Part shown: one piece after another, positions 1 through 7,271 of the stretch
Numbering within the stretch: the first letter of the stretch is position 1
Layout: each line of letters starts with the position of its first letter
Source of the DNA: JASGCK01 sp031538565
GTDB taxonomy: Bacteria; Pseudomonadota; Gammaproteobacteria; Burkholderiales; Burkholderiaceae_C
Assembly: GCA_031538565.1 (NCBI GenBank)
Contig: JAVKLS010000034.1
Span: 1-14,959, forward strand
DNA length: 14,959 nucleotides
Direction: 5' to 3'
Position numbers and translations under genes: made by a program
The notes under the pieces: generated by a model
Database searches by the model: none
Told to the model about the DNA's origin: nothing
Seen by the model: the letters and a program-made list of their open reading frames with translations, nothing else

Positions 1-27
1 CTTATGTCCCGCCCCGCAATCTGGGCC

Positions 28-86
28 GCAAATATCTGCCAAATCCGCTACGGGCTTCGCCCTTCGCTCCTTTGGCAGATATTTGC
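28..86. repeat. Perfect 16-bp inverted repeat with nested hairpin
   Basis: Bases 28-43 (GCAAATATCTGCCAAA) are the exact reverse complement of bases 71-86. The 27-base loop contains a second hairpin, GGGC-TTC-GCCC at 52-62. The structure lies about 40 bases beyond the tcdA stop codon, at the end of the long minus-strand operon. The stem is AT-rich at its base and no T-run follows it on either strand, so it does not fit a classical intrinsic terminator, although it could still end or protect the mRNA. I found no second copy in the window. It may be a REP/MITE-like element or an insertion-sequence remnant; the repeat is seen directly, the role is inferred. Confidence 0.8.
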
Positions 87-124
87 AAATGCGGACAATT
101 CATGAGCTCTAAAAGCGGACAAGT
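87..124. repeat. Two imperfect 14-bp direct repeats (core GCGGACAA)
   Basis: AAATGCGGACAATT (87-100) and AAAAGCGGACAAGT (111-124) match at 12 of 14 positions and start 24 bases apart. The second copy abuts the tcdA stop codon at 125. Across the hairpin, bases 5-12 (TGTCCCGC) resemble the inverted core with one extra C. Repeated short motifs of this kind flank transposase-binding ends in some insertion sequences (IS21-type ends carry several repeats), so this may be an IS end remnant. No transposase coding sequence is visible in the window and the assignment is speculative. Confidence 0.5.
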
Positions 125-925
125 CTATTTACTTGCAACAAGCAGTTTCATAATTTCGCCTGCAGCGCACATTCCAAAAGTTGCGGTCACTGCGACGCTA
201 GAGCCAAAGCCGTGGCAATTGAGCGAACCATCCGAGGCGTTGTTGCTCTCGCAAAGGTCGCTTGCCGCATGATTGTGCTGAGGTGCTTGCACCGACTCTT
301 TGCTGTGGACACATCGAATACCTAGTTCTCCAGCACGCGTTGCACCGTGATAGCGTTTAAGGTTGTAGCGCAATTTTGCAAGCAATGGATCGTGGGTAAC
401 CGCGGACAAATCACTGATCTCAACCAATTCGGCTTGCTGTTTGCCGCCTGCTGCACCGACTGCCACAAAGGCTAGACGTGGATGCTGCAGCGCCCAAGCA
501 GCAAGCGCTGTTTTTGCTGCAACTTGATCACACGCATCAATTAGGCCATCAATTGATGCGAATTCATTGATCTGCAACGCTTGTTTCGCCCAGTTTTCAG
601 GAGTCACAAAATCATCGATCAAGTGAATCTGACAGTCGGGATTGATGTCCAGTATTCGCAAGCGCATGGCTTCAATTTTGGCTTGCCCTAAAGTGGATTC
701 CATCGAGTGAATTTGTCGATTGATATTTGACTCTGCGATGTGGTCTAGGTCAATGAGCGTAAGCCGCCCCACCCCACTGCGTGCTAAAGCTTCGGCACAC
801 CACGAGCCCACACCACCAATACCGATTACGACGATATGGGAGTTAAAAATTTGGCTTGCGCCTTGTGATCCGTACAACCGCGCAAGAGCACCAAAGCGTC
901 GCTGATGATTCGGACGCTCAGTCAT
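125..925 (-). CDS. tcdA: tRNA threonylcarbamoyladenosine dehydratase TcdA
   Basis: This 266-residue ThiF/MoeB/E1-like protein is predicted to activate the carboxyl of t6A37 in tRNAs with ATP and cyclise it to ct6A in the cytoplasm. Visible family features are the nucleotide-binding GIGGVG at residues 35-40, the SNINRQ stretch at 66-71, DDFVTPEN at 104-111, and the C-terminal NCHGFG...VTATFG block at about 236-251. Length and motif order match E. coli TcdA (CsdL), without the extra domains of MoeB or ThiF. The ATG at 925 lies 4 bases after the transporter stop, so the two are co-transcribed; a GGAG lies about 13 bases upstream. In E. coli tcdA sits beside the cysteine desulfurase genes csdA-csdE; here it follows a sulfur-compound transporter, which may echo that link. 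Family assignment is firm. Confidence 0.92.
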   Translation of the reverse strand: MTERPNHQRRFGALARLYGSQGASQIFNSHIVVIGIGGVGSWCAEALARSGVGRLTLIDLDHIAESNINRQIHSMESTLGQAKIEAMRLRILDINPDCQIHLIDDFVTPENWAKQALQINEFASIDGLIDACDQVAAKTALAAWALQHPRLAFVAVGAAGGKQQAELVEISDLSAVTHDPLLAKLRYNLKRYHGATRAGELGIRCVHSKESVQAPQHNHAASDLCESNNASDGSLNCHGFGSSVAVTATFGMCAAGEIMKLLVASK

Positions 926-929
926 TGAG

Positions 930-2003
930 TCACATACGCTCCAAACGCCACATTTGGTATTTGAGTGCCGCTACTGCGCCCGCCACAATAGCTGCGACCG
1001 CAATAAAACTGCCAAGCGCCAATGTTGAGATACCCGATAAACCTTGTCCAATCGTGCATCCCATCGCGGTGACTCCGCCCACGCCCATAAGTACTGCGCC
1101 GATCATGTGATTGGCGACATCTTCCACGGAGCCAAAACCCTCCCATCGGAAGGTTTTAGAAATCATTGCCTGTACGAAACCACCCAACAAAATCCCAAAC
1201 AAACTCACAATGCCTAAAGTTAAGACTTTGCTTTTGTCGCTAAACAAGGTAAGCCAGTCAATAAAGTACGCGCTTGGTGCAACAAAACTGAGTGCCTCCA
1301 TGCGGCCAGAGTTGGTTGCTAAGAATGCTTCTTTCAGCGTATCAGGGTCTTCGGCAACAAAGCCTAAATGACCACTGATAAACCACATTGCTGTAATTGA
1401 TAAGCCTAGCACCGCGCTTGCGCTCCACACGTGAAATGCACGCATTTGCGGGTTGCGTAGCGCCCACGCCAAGAGGGAAAGCCCAAGCGTACCCGATACC
1501 CACATCCTCGTTTGAGGTGACGGCATCTCCAGCGTAAAAGAAAACAAATCAACCGTGTTCACACGCACCACCGCCGTTATGCCTTTTAAGGTGGCAAACG
1601 CAGCAATCCCCATCACAATAAAAACGACGAGCGACTTCAGGCTTCCCGCGCTCGTACGGAGCAAAGTTTTATTGACGCAGCCCGATGCCAGCACCATGCC
1701 AAAACCAAACATCAATCCGCCAACCAGTGCGGACAGCCACAAGATTTTTGGATTTGCATATAGCGATTGATTGGGGGCAATCACGCCAAAATACGACAAT
1801 CCTGCAAAACCAATCAGCGAGACCACAAAAGCCATCGCCCACATATGCGCACGTGTCCAGTCCTGCATATTGATGACGTCACTGACTGCGCCCATCGTGC
1901 AAAAGTGGCTGCGCTGCGCGGTAAAACCAAATACGCTAGAGGCTGCCAGCGTTGCCCATAGCACTTGTTGGTAAATCGATTGAATAGCAGCGGCGTCCAG
2001 CAT
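930..2003 (-). CDS. YeeE/YedE family (TsuA-like) sulfur-compound transporter
   Basis: This 357-residue, almost wholly hydrophobic inner-membrane protein belongs to the YeeE/YedE (DUF395) family, whose characterised member TsuA imports thiosulfate through a relay of conserved cysteines. Three cysteines sit in family-like settings: C35 in RSHFCTMGA, C109 in ASGCVNKTLLR and C316 in MGCTIGQGLSG. The last two lie in the two pseudo-symmetric halves, as expected for this fold. Thiosulfate is the likely cargo by family; another sulfur compound cannot be excluded. No TusA-like YeeD partner lies next to it, which is unlike E. coli yeeE-yeeD. The ATG at 2003 is 18 bases after the cpoB stop and lacks a good Shine-Dalgarno sequence, suggesting read-through translation in the operon. 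tcdA follows after 4 bases. Confidence 0.85.
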   Translation of the reverse strand: MLDAAAIQSIYQQVLWATLAASSVFGFTAQRSHFCTMGAVSDVINMQDWTRAHMWAMAFVVSLIGFAGLSYFGVIAPNQSLYANPKILWLSALVGGLMFGFGMVLASGCVNKTLLRTSAGSLKSLVVFIVMGIAAFATLKGITAVVRVNTVDLFSFTLEMPSPQTRMWVSGTLGLSLLAWALRNPQMRAFHVWSASAVLGLSITAMWFISGHLGFVAEDPDTLKEAFLATNSGRMEALSFVAPSAYFIDWLTLFSDKSKVLTLGIVSLFGILLGGFVQAMISKTFRWEGFGSVEDVANHMIGAVLMGVGGVTAMGCTIGQGLSGISTLALGSFIAVAAIVAGAVAALKYQMWRLERM

Positions 2004-2021
2004 GGCAAGTGGGGGTGATTT

Positions 2022-2813
2022 CTATTTCAATTTAGTAAGGCGATCGTTAGCAGCGACCGCAGCTTCGGACTTCGGATACAGCTTCACTAACTCGGTGAGT
2101 GTCGTTTTAGCCGCACGCGTTTCTTTTAATTCAAGCTGACTATTAGCCATTGCCAGTAGTGCTTCGGAGGCTTTACTGGGCGACAACTTTGCACTCAGCG
2201 CTGATTTGAAATAAGTCAGTGCCATGCGGTAATCACGATTGGCATACTGTGCATTGCCAAGCCAAAACAATCCGATTGCCTGATAACCGCTTTGTGGATA
2301 ACGGCGCAAAAATTCTGTAAATGCTTGAGCTGCTGCCTTAAAGTCACTCTTGCGCAGCATTGCCAGGGCCGCATCAAACTCTTTGGCTTCCGCAGGGTCG
2401 GCTAAAAATTCTGTGTCGTCTGGGGTTACTTTTATGGGTTCTAAACGCCGCATCCTATCGTCCACACCTTGTGCTAAATCGCGTTGGCGGCGCTGAAGCT
2501 CGGATACATCTTTTGCAAGTTGTTCATTTTGTCCAACTTGTTTTGAAAAGTCGCCGCGCAATTGCTCAATTTGTGTTTGCAGGTCTAATAAGCTGCGCTT
2601 CAGTTGCGCGTTTTCTTCGCGCATATTTTGCTGCAAGGTTTGTGCGTCTTTGCTTCGTGCTTGCTCGACTGCGTCTACTTTTTGCCGTAAATCCAAAATG
2701 GCTTTGCGTGCTTCATCGTCGTCAAACAGTCCCGCCAAACAGGCGTGACAAAAAGCCATCAAAAATATCCCAAAAATCGTAGAACGAAAATTGAATCGAA
2801 CTGTGCTCATCAT
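2022..2813 (-). CDS. cpoB: Cell division coordinator CpoB (YbgF), periplasmic TPR protein
   Basis: CpoB links the Tol-Pal machine to peptidoglycan synthesis (PBP1B/LpoB in E. coli) during septation. The 263-residue product has a Sec-type signal peptide (hydrophobic residues about 12-27, likely cleavage after A27, mature start GLFDDDEAR, as is typical of the family). A charged, glutamine-rich coiled coil runs over about 33-125, which trimerises the E. coli protein. Tetratricopeptide repeats follow from about 145 to the end (EFDAAL..., YPQSGYQAIGLFWLGNAQY, YPKSEAAVAANDRL). Two ATGs occur in tandem; the first (2813) has GAGAGG 9 bases upstream and is preferred. The gene follows pal by 20 bases, the conserved tolB-pal-cpoB order. 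Confidence 0.93.
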   Translation of the reverse strand: MMSTVRFNFRSTIFGIFLMAFCHACLAGLFDDDEARKAILDLRQKVDAVEQARSKDAQTLQQNMREENAQLKRSLLDLQTQIEQLRGDFSKQVGQNEQLAKDVSELQRRQRDLAQGVDDRMRRLEPIKVTPDDTEFLADPAEAKEFDAALAMLRKSDFKAAAQAFTEFLRRYPQSGYQAIGLFWLGNAQYANRDYRMALTYFKSALSAKLSPSKASEALLAMANSQLELKETRAAKTTLTELVKLYPKSEAAVAANDRLTKLK

Positions 2814-2833
2814 CTCGGCCGCCCTCTCACTTT

Positions 2834-3364
2834 TTAAGGTGTAACAATTTCAACGCGGCGATTTTGGGCGCGTGCCGCTTCGTCTGTGCCTAGCGCGGCG
2901 GGCTTTTCTTTGCCAAAACTCACGGCTTCCATTTGAGCCTCGCTCACACCCAAAATGACTAGGGCGCGTTTGACGGCATCGGCACGCTTTTGTCCAAGCG
3001 CAAGGTTGTACTCGCGGCCACCTAAATCATCGGTATGCCCGCCCAGCGTCACTTTAAGCTTGCGATTGAGCGACAGTGATTTTGCTTGAGCGTCTAGCGT
3101 TGCTTGGAACTCAGGCTTGACCACATAGCTATCTAAATCAAAATAAATTGTTTTCGCTACGTTGGCAACAGGGGGCGCAATTTCTACAGATTTGATTTCG
3201 CGTGTAACCGTTGGTGCGCTTGATTCCGATGAAGACGACCCATCTGCACGAGTCGCAGTAGGTGTGCGAGTTTCAACGGCAGCGGGCTCTGCCAGCGGCA
3301 CTTTGCTTGCGCAACCGACCAATAACGCTATCGAGCAAGCGAGTAACAGGAGTTTAATTTTCAT
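2834..3364 (-). CDS. pal: Peptidoglycan-associated outer-membrane lipoprotein Pal
   Basis: Pal anchors the outer membrane to peptidoglycan and is mobilised by TolB. The open frame runs further upstream to a TTG at 3424, but that would overlap tolB and put 20 residues before the signal peptide. The ATG at 3364 has AGGA 6 bases upstream and gives a 176-residue precursor with the lipobox LVGC (lipidated C18). The residues after C18 are Ala-Ser, with no Asp retention signal, consistent with outer-membrane sorting. A Ser/Thr/Pro-rich linker precedes the OmpA-like domain: YFDLDSYVVK at 74-83, the diaminopimelate-binding GHTDDLG at 109-115 and NRRVEI at 168-173. The gene starts 26 bases after the tolB stop. 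Confidence 0.93.
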   Translation of the reverse strand: MKIKLLLLACSIALLVGCASKVPLAEPAAVETRTPTATRADGSSSSESSAPTVTREIKSVEIAPPVANVAKTIYFDLDSYVVKPEFQATLDAQAKSLSLNRKLKVTLGGHTDDLGGREYNLALGQKRADAVKRALVILGVSEAQMEAVSFGKEKPAALGTDEAARAQNRRVEIVTP

Positions 3365-3390
3365 CATGGGTCCTAGGTGTCTGTTGCGGA

Positions 3391-4722
3391 TTATTTTAAG
3401 GGCGCATCCACAAGCGCGCCCCAATCGGGTTCGCGGATGTCGCCCAATGCGGCTGTCAATTTAGATTTCACGCGGCCATCAAGCGTGCTGGTCATCAAAG
3501 CTTCTTGCCAACGTCCGTTGTTTGACGCGATTTGTGTTGCATACATTAGTTGCCGCCCATTTGGGCTAAAACTAGGGCTTTCATCTGCCTCAGTGTCCGT
3601 TACAGCCTGAACGGTGCCAGACGCAAGGTCTTGGAGCATCAGCTTAAATGCGCCGCCTGTGCGCGAAACGAATGCGAGCTTATCGCCCAGGGGGCTAATT
3701 GCAGGCGAGATGTTGTAATTCCCTGAAAAGCTCACACGCTTGGCGTTACCGCCGCTTATCGGCATTTGATAAATTTGCGGACTACCGCCACGATCGCTTA
3801 CAAAGTAAATGCTTTGTCCATCGGGCGCAAAAACTGCCTCCGTATCAATGCTGGAAGAGGTTGACAGCTTGCGCGGTTCACCGCCACCTGCGGCGGGGAT
3901 GAGGAACATTTGCGAGCCCCCATCACGGCTCAAAGTCACAACCAAAGTACGGCCATCAGGCGACCACGCAGGCGCGCTATTTGATCCTTTGAAGTTTGCC
4001 ACGACTCGGCGCTTGCCCGTTGCAACCTCATGAACATAGACCACAGGCTTACGCGATTCAAACGACACATAAGCCAATTGCTGACCGTTTGGTGACCACG
4101 CGGGAGAAATAATAGGCTCACTGCTGGTTAGCGCCTTAGTCGCGTTTTCGCCATCCGCATCCGCAACCCACAAATTAAAGTGCGGCACGCTATTTTCAGT
4201 TGTTTTTGTGACGTAGCCAATGCGCGTGGCTGACACGCCTCGCACGCCCGTCAATTTTTCGTACACCCAATCCGCAATGCGGTGCGCAGTAAAACGTAAG
4301 TCGGCGCTGCTGACAATCAAAGATTGATGGCCGATCTCGGCCGTACGCACGGCATCCCACAAACGGCAGCGCACATCAAACCGTCCATCTGCTAAGCGAT
4401 TGATGCTTCCCGTGAACAAACTTTCTGCACCCATCGACCGAAGCCTAGACCACTCGGGGCGACTTGCCTCATCGAATCCTGTGGGCGCATCAACGGCACG
4501 AAACATCCCCGATCGCAGCAAGTCGGCAGTGATAATGGCGCCCATTTTTTGCGGGGCAGAATCGTCGCCTTTAAACGTTGCAATCGCAATCGGTAATTGC
4601 GTTGCGCCCACACCCGACACTTCCACCCTAAACTGCGCGAGCGCTGCGCTGCCTACCGCGCCAATGCCTGCAAAACCGAAAGCGCACTTCACAACATGAC
4701 GACGAGAAAAATCAATTTTCAT
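3391..4722 (-). CDS. tolB: Tol-Pal system beta-propeller protein TolB
   Basis: TolB is the periplasmic partner that binds Pal and is controlled by TolA. The 443-residue protein has an N-terminal anticodon-binding-like domain (about 31-165) and a propeller with at least five PD40-type blades, seen at about 205, 250, 297, 338 and 381 (for example SPAWSPNGQQLAYVS, APAWSPDGRTL, SPSFSPNGRQLMYAT), ending in the family-like REPDWG. The leader is unusual: S6-R7-R8-H9-V10-V11-K12 followed by a weakly hydrophobic Gly/Ala stretch and ALAQ at 27-30, which resembles a twin-arginine (Tat) signal rather than the Sec signal of E. coli TolB. The ATG overlaps the stop of the upstream glycosyltransferase (ATGA at 4722-4719) with no Shine-Dalgarno sequence, so translation is probably coupled. 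tolQ, tolR and tolA are not upstream. Confidence 0.94.
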   Translation of the reverse strand: MKIDFSRRHVVKCAFGFAGIGAVGSAALAQFRVEVSGVGATQLPIAIATFKGDDSAPQKMGAIITADLLRSGMFRAVDAPTGFDEASRPEWSRLRSMGAESLFTGSINRLADGRFDVRCRLWDAVRTAEIGHQSLIVSSADLRFTAHRIADWVYEKLTGVRGVSATRIGYVTKTTENSVPHFNLWVADADGENATKALTSSEPIISPAWSPNGQQLAYVSFESRKPVVYVHEVATGKRRVVANFKGSNSAPAWSPDGRTLVVTLSRDGGSQMFLIPAAGGGEPRKLSTSSSIDTEAVFAPDGQSIYFVSDRGGSPQIYQMPISGGNAKRVSFSGNYNISPAISPLGDKLAFVSRTGGAFKLMLQDLASGTVQAVTDTEADESPSFSPNGRQLMYATQIASNNGRWQEALMTSTLDGRVKSKLTAALGDIREPDWGALVDAPLK

Positions 4723-5495
4723 TTTTTTAACTGATTCAAAAAATACAACTGGAAATATTTATAAAAAGTCGCCTGCGCTTGCATCTGACAAACCACAAAG
4801 CCAAGCGCACCATCCAAAAAACCTAGGCGGATGATATAGCTTCGAACAAAAGCAACGACCGATGCGGCTAGCGCTCGCGCAATTGACGCGGTTCTTCCTT
4901 CAGCGTGTTTTTGTTTCGCCCACGCTTCGCTATACGTTTTAAGTTTGTCCCAATAGTGATTCGGGGTGGGGTAGCTGTCATGCAGCAAAGGGTTTTTAAG
5001 CTCAAGTCGCGAAGCATCGGTATGCACGGGATGCAGACTTTCATGCACCAAGTTGTTATCAAATTTTGCTGTCCCGCGTCTAAAAAGCCGCACGACGCGA
5101 TCGGGCGACCAGCCACAGTGCTCAATCCATTGACCGCAAAAAGATGTGCGACGCGGCATATCCACTACGCCATCAAACGCGGGGTTGGTGCGTATGAGCT
5201 GCATGATTTCAGCTGCTAAGTTAGGCGTTACGCGCTCATCCGCATCAACAGCGAGCACCCAGTCGCCTGTTGCCAAATCGAGCGCCCTATTTTTTTGCAC
5301 CCCAAAGCCAGGCCAATCTGCGGTGACGGACACAATCGCGCCCATTCGCTTGGCAATGGCAACAGTCTCGTCTGCACTACCGCTGTCAAGCACGATGATT
5401 TCGTTGGCAAACGCAACCGATGCCAAGCAGTCCTCAATGTGATTGGCTTCGTTTTTGGTGATGAGAATGATGGAGAGTAGCGTTCGACTGGACAT
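4719..5495 (-). CDS. waaE: WaaE/KdtX-like family 2 glycosyltransferase (LPS core)
   Basis: This 258-residue family-2 (GT-A fold) glycosyltransferase resembles WaaE/KdtX, which adds a glucose to the inner-core heptose of LPS at the cytoplasmic face of the inner membrane. Family features are the N-terminal LSIILITKNEANHI (7-20), VLDSGSADET with D37, the metal-binding DxD in AVDADER (D84, D86), and later RRTSFCGQWIEHCGW and VHESLH blocks. The hydrophobic and aromatic C-terminus fits membrane association. Length matches WaaE (about 250-260). The exact sugar and acceptor cannot be read from sequence. It heads the minus-strand operon, overlaps tolB by 4 bases, and diverges from msbA with only 9 bases between start codons, next to other LPS genes. 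Confidence 0.82.
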   Translation of the reverse strand: MSSRTLLSIILITKNEANHIEDCLASVAFANEIIVLDSGSADETVAIAKRMGAIVSVTADWPGFGVQKNRALDLATGDWVLAVDADERVTPNLAAEIMQLIRTNPAFDGVVDMPRRTSFCGQWIEHCGWSPDRVVRLFRRGTAKFDNNLVHESLHPVHTDASRLELKNPLLHDSYPTPNHYWDKLKTYSEAWAKQKHAEGRTASIARALAASVVAFVRSYIIRLGFLDGALGFVVCQMQAQATFYKYFQLYFLNQLKK

Positions 5496-5530
5496 GCTTC
5501 AATTATGATTGTGTTACTTATGTTTTTTCT
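5496..5530. promoter_or_regulatory. Very short divergent start region between waaE and msbA
   Basis: Only 9 bases separate the two ATGs (24 if msbA starts at 5520). Two -10-like hexamers overlap here: CATAAT on the minus strand (5507-5502), just before the waaE ATG, and TATGAT on the plus strand (5504-5509), just before the second possible msbA ATG at 5520. Each is a 5 of 6 match to TATAAT, but no good -35 element is seen at standard spacing. If used, the transcripts would be nearly or wholly leaderless. Otherwise each promoter must lie inside the opposite gene. Weak evidence. Confidence 0.25.
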
Positions 5531-7271
5531 GCACGCCCTTGGGAAATTTCGTCGCCGCTTAGGTCGCATTCAATCTTATTTTGAGCAGCCCACTTGGCCG
5601 CTGCTTGGCATTTTGGCGGCGACCATCACCATGTCGCTGACCGAGCCCGCCATCCCTGCTTTGCTGCAACCCTTGCTGGACAAGGGATTCGCAGGCAATG
5701 ATTTATCGCTGTGGAAAGTTCCTGTTTTTATTATGGGACTCTTTGCTATTCGCGGGCTTGCAGGATTTTTTGCGCAGGCGCTCTTAGCCGTGCTATCAAA
5801 TAACGCAATGCAAAAACTACGCGTGGCGCTGTTTGCCAAACTGCAGCGTGTGCAAATGCACGAGTTGGCAAAGACAAGCTCCAGCAGCTTGTCCAACAGT
5901 ATTGTTCATGAACTCCAAAATGGCATGACCCAATTGGTGAGCAGTTTGCTGTCCATTCTCAAAGATGGTCTAACACTCATCACATTGCTGGCGTATTTGC
6001 TCTACCTCAATTGGCAACTAACGCTAATTGTTTTTACCATCATCCCCAGCGTTGCTGGCATCATGAAATATTTCTCGAGGCGATTAGGACGTATTGCAAA
6101 AGCCGCGCAGCAAACCACGGATGACTTAGCTTATGTCGTTGAAGAGAATGTTTTGGCGCAGCGCATGGTGCGTTTGCACGGTGGGCAAGCCATGCAAGCC
6201 AGTCGCTTTGAGCGCCTCAGCGCCATTTTGCGGCGCCTGAGCATTAAGGCGGTGATGGCTGGATCGGCCTTAGTCCCGCTTACGCAGTTGCTGACTGCTG
6301 CTGCGTTATCTGCTGTGATTTGTATCGCCTTGTGGCAAAACAGTGGCGGAACAGGCCTTAGCGTGGGAGGATTTGTCGCCTTCATCACCGCCATGTTGAT
6401 GCTGGTGGCGCCCATCAAGCATCTCTCTGAAGCAGCCGCTCCCATGATTCGAGGATTGGTCGCTGTGGAGAGAGGATTGAACTTTATCGATGCCCCTACA
6501 GACGAAACGACAGGCAGCTACCAGCCCAGCGAGTTTAAAAAAACAGGCAGCGTTTTAAGACTTGAAGACGTGACACTTCGCTACGAAAACGCCGCGCAAT
6601 GGGCGCTTGATGGCATCAATTTAGATATTCAACAAGGTGAAAAAATTGCGCTAGTCGGCAGCTCTGGCTCAGGAAAAACCAGCCTCATCAACTTACTACC
6701 GCGCTTTATTGATTTCACTAGTGGCGACGTTTCACTCCATAACCGCAGCATCCGTGAGTGGGACTTGCGCTGCCTGCGCGAGCAATTTGCTTACGTCAGT
6801 CAAGACGTCATTTTGTTTAACGATACCTTGGCCGCCAATGTTGCTTTGGGCGACAAGAATCCTTCGCCAGAGCTAGTGCAGCAAGCCTTGCAAGCCGCGC
6901 ATCTTGGCGAGCTTGTGAATGCGCTTGCGAATGGCGTTCACACAATAGTTGGACATAATGCAGCGCAGCTGTCAGGCGGACAGCGGCAGCGTTTGGCTAT
7001 TGCTAGGGCTATTTATAAAAATGCGCCCATCTTGTTATTGGACGAAGCGACCTCCGCTTTAGATAACGAATCAGAGCGCGCCGTGCAAGAGGCCTTGGAT
7101 AAACTCATGCACAACCGCACAACCTTAGTTGTTGCGCATCGACTCTCGACGGTGCAAAGCGCGGATCGAATTGTGGTGATGGCGCACGGAAAAATTATCG
7201 AAGTCGGCACGCACGCCTCATTGCTAGCGCTGGACGGACACTACGCTCGTCTTCACCAATTGGGGCTATGA
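5505..7271 (+). CDS. msbA: MsbA-type lipid A ABC exporter (flippase)
   Basis: This 588-residue half-transporter fuses a six-helix exporter membrane domain (about residues 25-335) to an ATPase domain (about 350-588), the MsbA architecture that flips lipid A-core across the inner membrane and works as a homodimer. ATPase motifs are complete: Walker A GSSGSGKTS at 385-393, Q-loop Q433, signature LSGGQ at 489-493, Walker B ILLLDE at 509-514 and H-loop H545. Length fits MsbA (about 580). Neither candidate ATG (5505, or 5520 at residue 6) has a Shine-Dalgarno sequence, so the true start is uncertain by a few codons. It ends in an ATGA overlap with the downstream acyltransferase. Neighbouring waaE and waaL-like genes support lipid A as substrate; a different polysaccharide-lipid or drug exporter is a less likely alternative. 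Confidence 0.87.
   Translation: MIVLLMFFLHALGKFRRRLGRIQSYFEQPTWPLLGILAATITMSLTEPAIPALLQPLLDKGFAGNDLSLWKVPVFIMGLFAIRGLAGFFAQALLAVLSNNAMQKLRVALFAKLQRVQMHELAKTSSSSLSNSIVHELQNGMTQLVSSLLSILKDGLTLITLLAYLLYLNWQLTLIVFTIIPSVAGIMKYFSRRLGRIAKAAQQTTDDLAYVVEENVLAQRMVRLHGGQAMQASRFERLSAILRRLSIKAVMAGSALVPLTQLLTAAALSAVICIALWQNSGGTGLSVGGFVAFITAMLMLVAPIKHLSEAAAPMIRGLVAVERGLNFIDAPTDETTGSYQPSEFKKTGSVLRLEDVTLRYENAAQWALDGINLDIQQGEKIALVGSSGSGKTSLINLLPRFIDFTSGDVSLHNRSIREWDLRCLREQFAYVSQDVILFNDTLAANVALGDKNPSPELVQQALQAAHLGELVNALANGVHTIVGHNAAQLSGGQRQRLAIARAIYKNAPILLLDEATSALDNESERAVQEALDKLMHNRTTLVVAHRLSTVQSADRIVVMAHGKIIEVGTHASLLALDGHYARLHQLGL

Noticed and set aside
28..86. The left-edge hairpin as an intrinsic terminator of the minus-strand operon
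   Set aside because: The stem base is AT-rich, the loop is long, and the sequence following the stem on the minus strand is GC-rich with no T-run, so the usual terminator pattern is absent.
2360..2782. 140-codon open frame antisense to cpoB
   Set aside because: It lies wholly opposite the coiled-coil and TPR coding part of cpoB, with no family resemblance and no separate expression signals.
3365..3424. Longer pal with a TTG start at 3424
   Set aside because: It would overlap tolB and add 20 residues before a lipoprotein signal peptide; the ATG at 3364 has a well-spaced AGGA and puts the signal at the N-terminus.
4723..4729. Run of seven T (seven A on the coding strand) at the waaE end as a programmed slippage site
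   Set aside because: It encodes the last two Lys codons of waaE just before its stop and the tolB ATG; both frames are complete without slippage, and a short A-run here is unremarkable.
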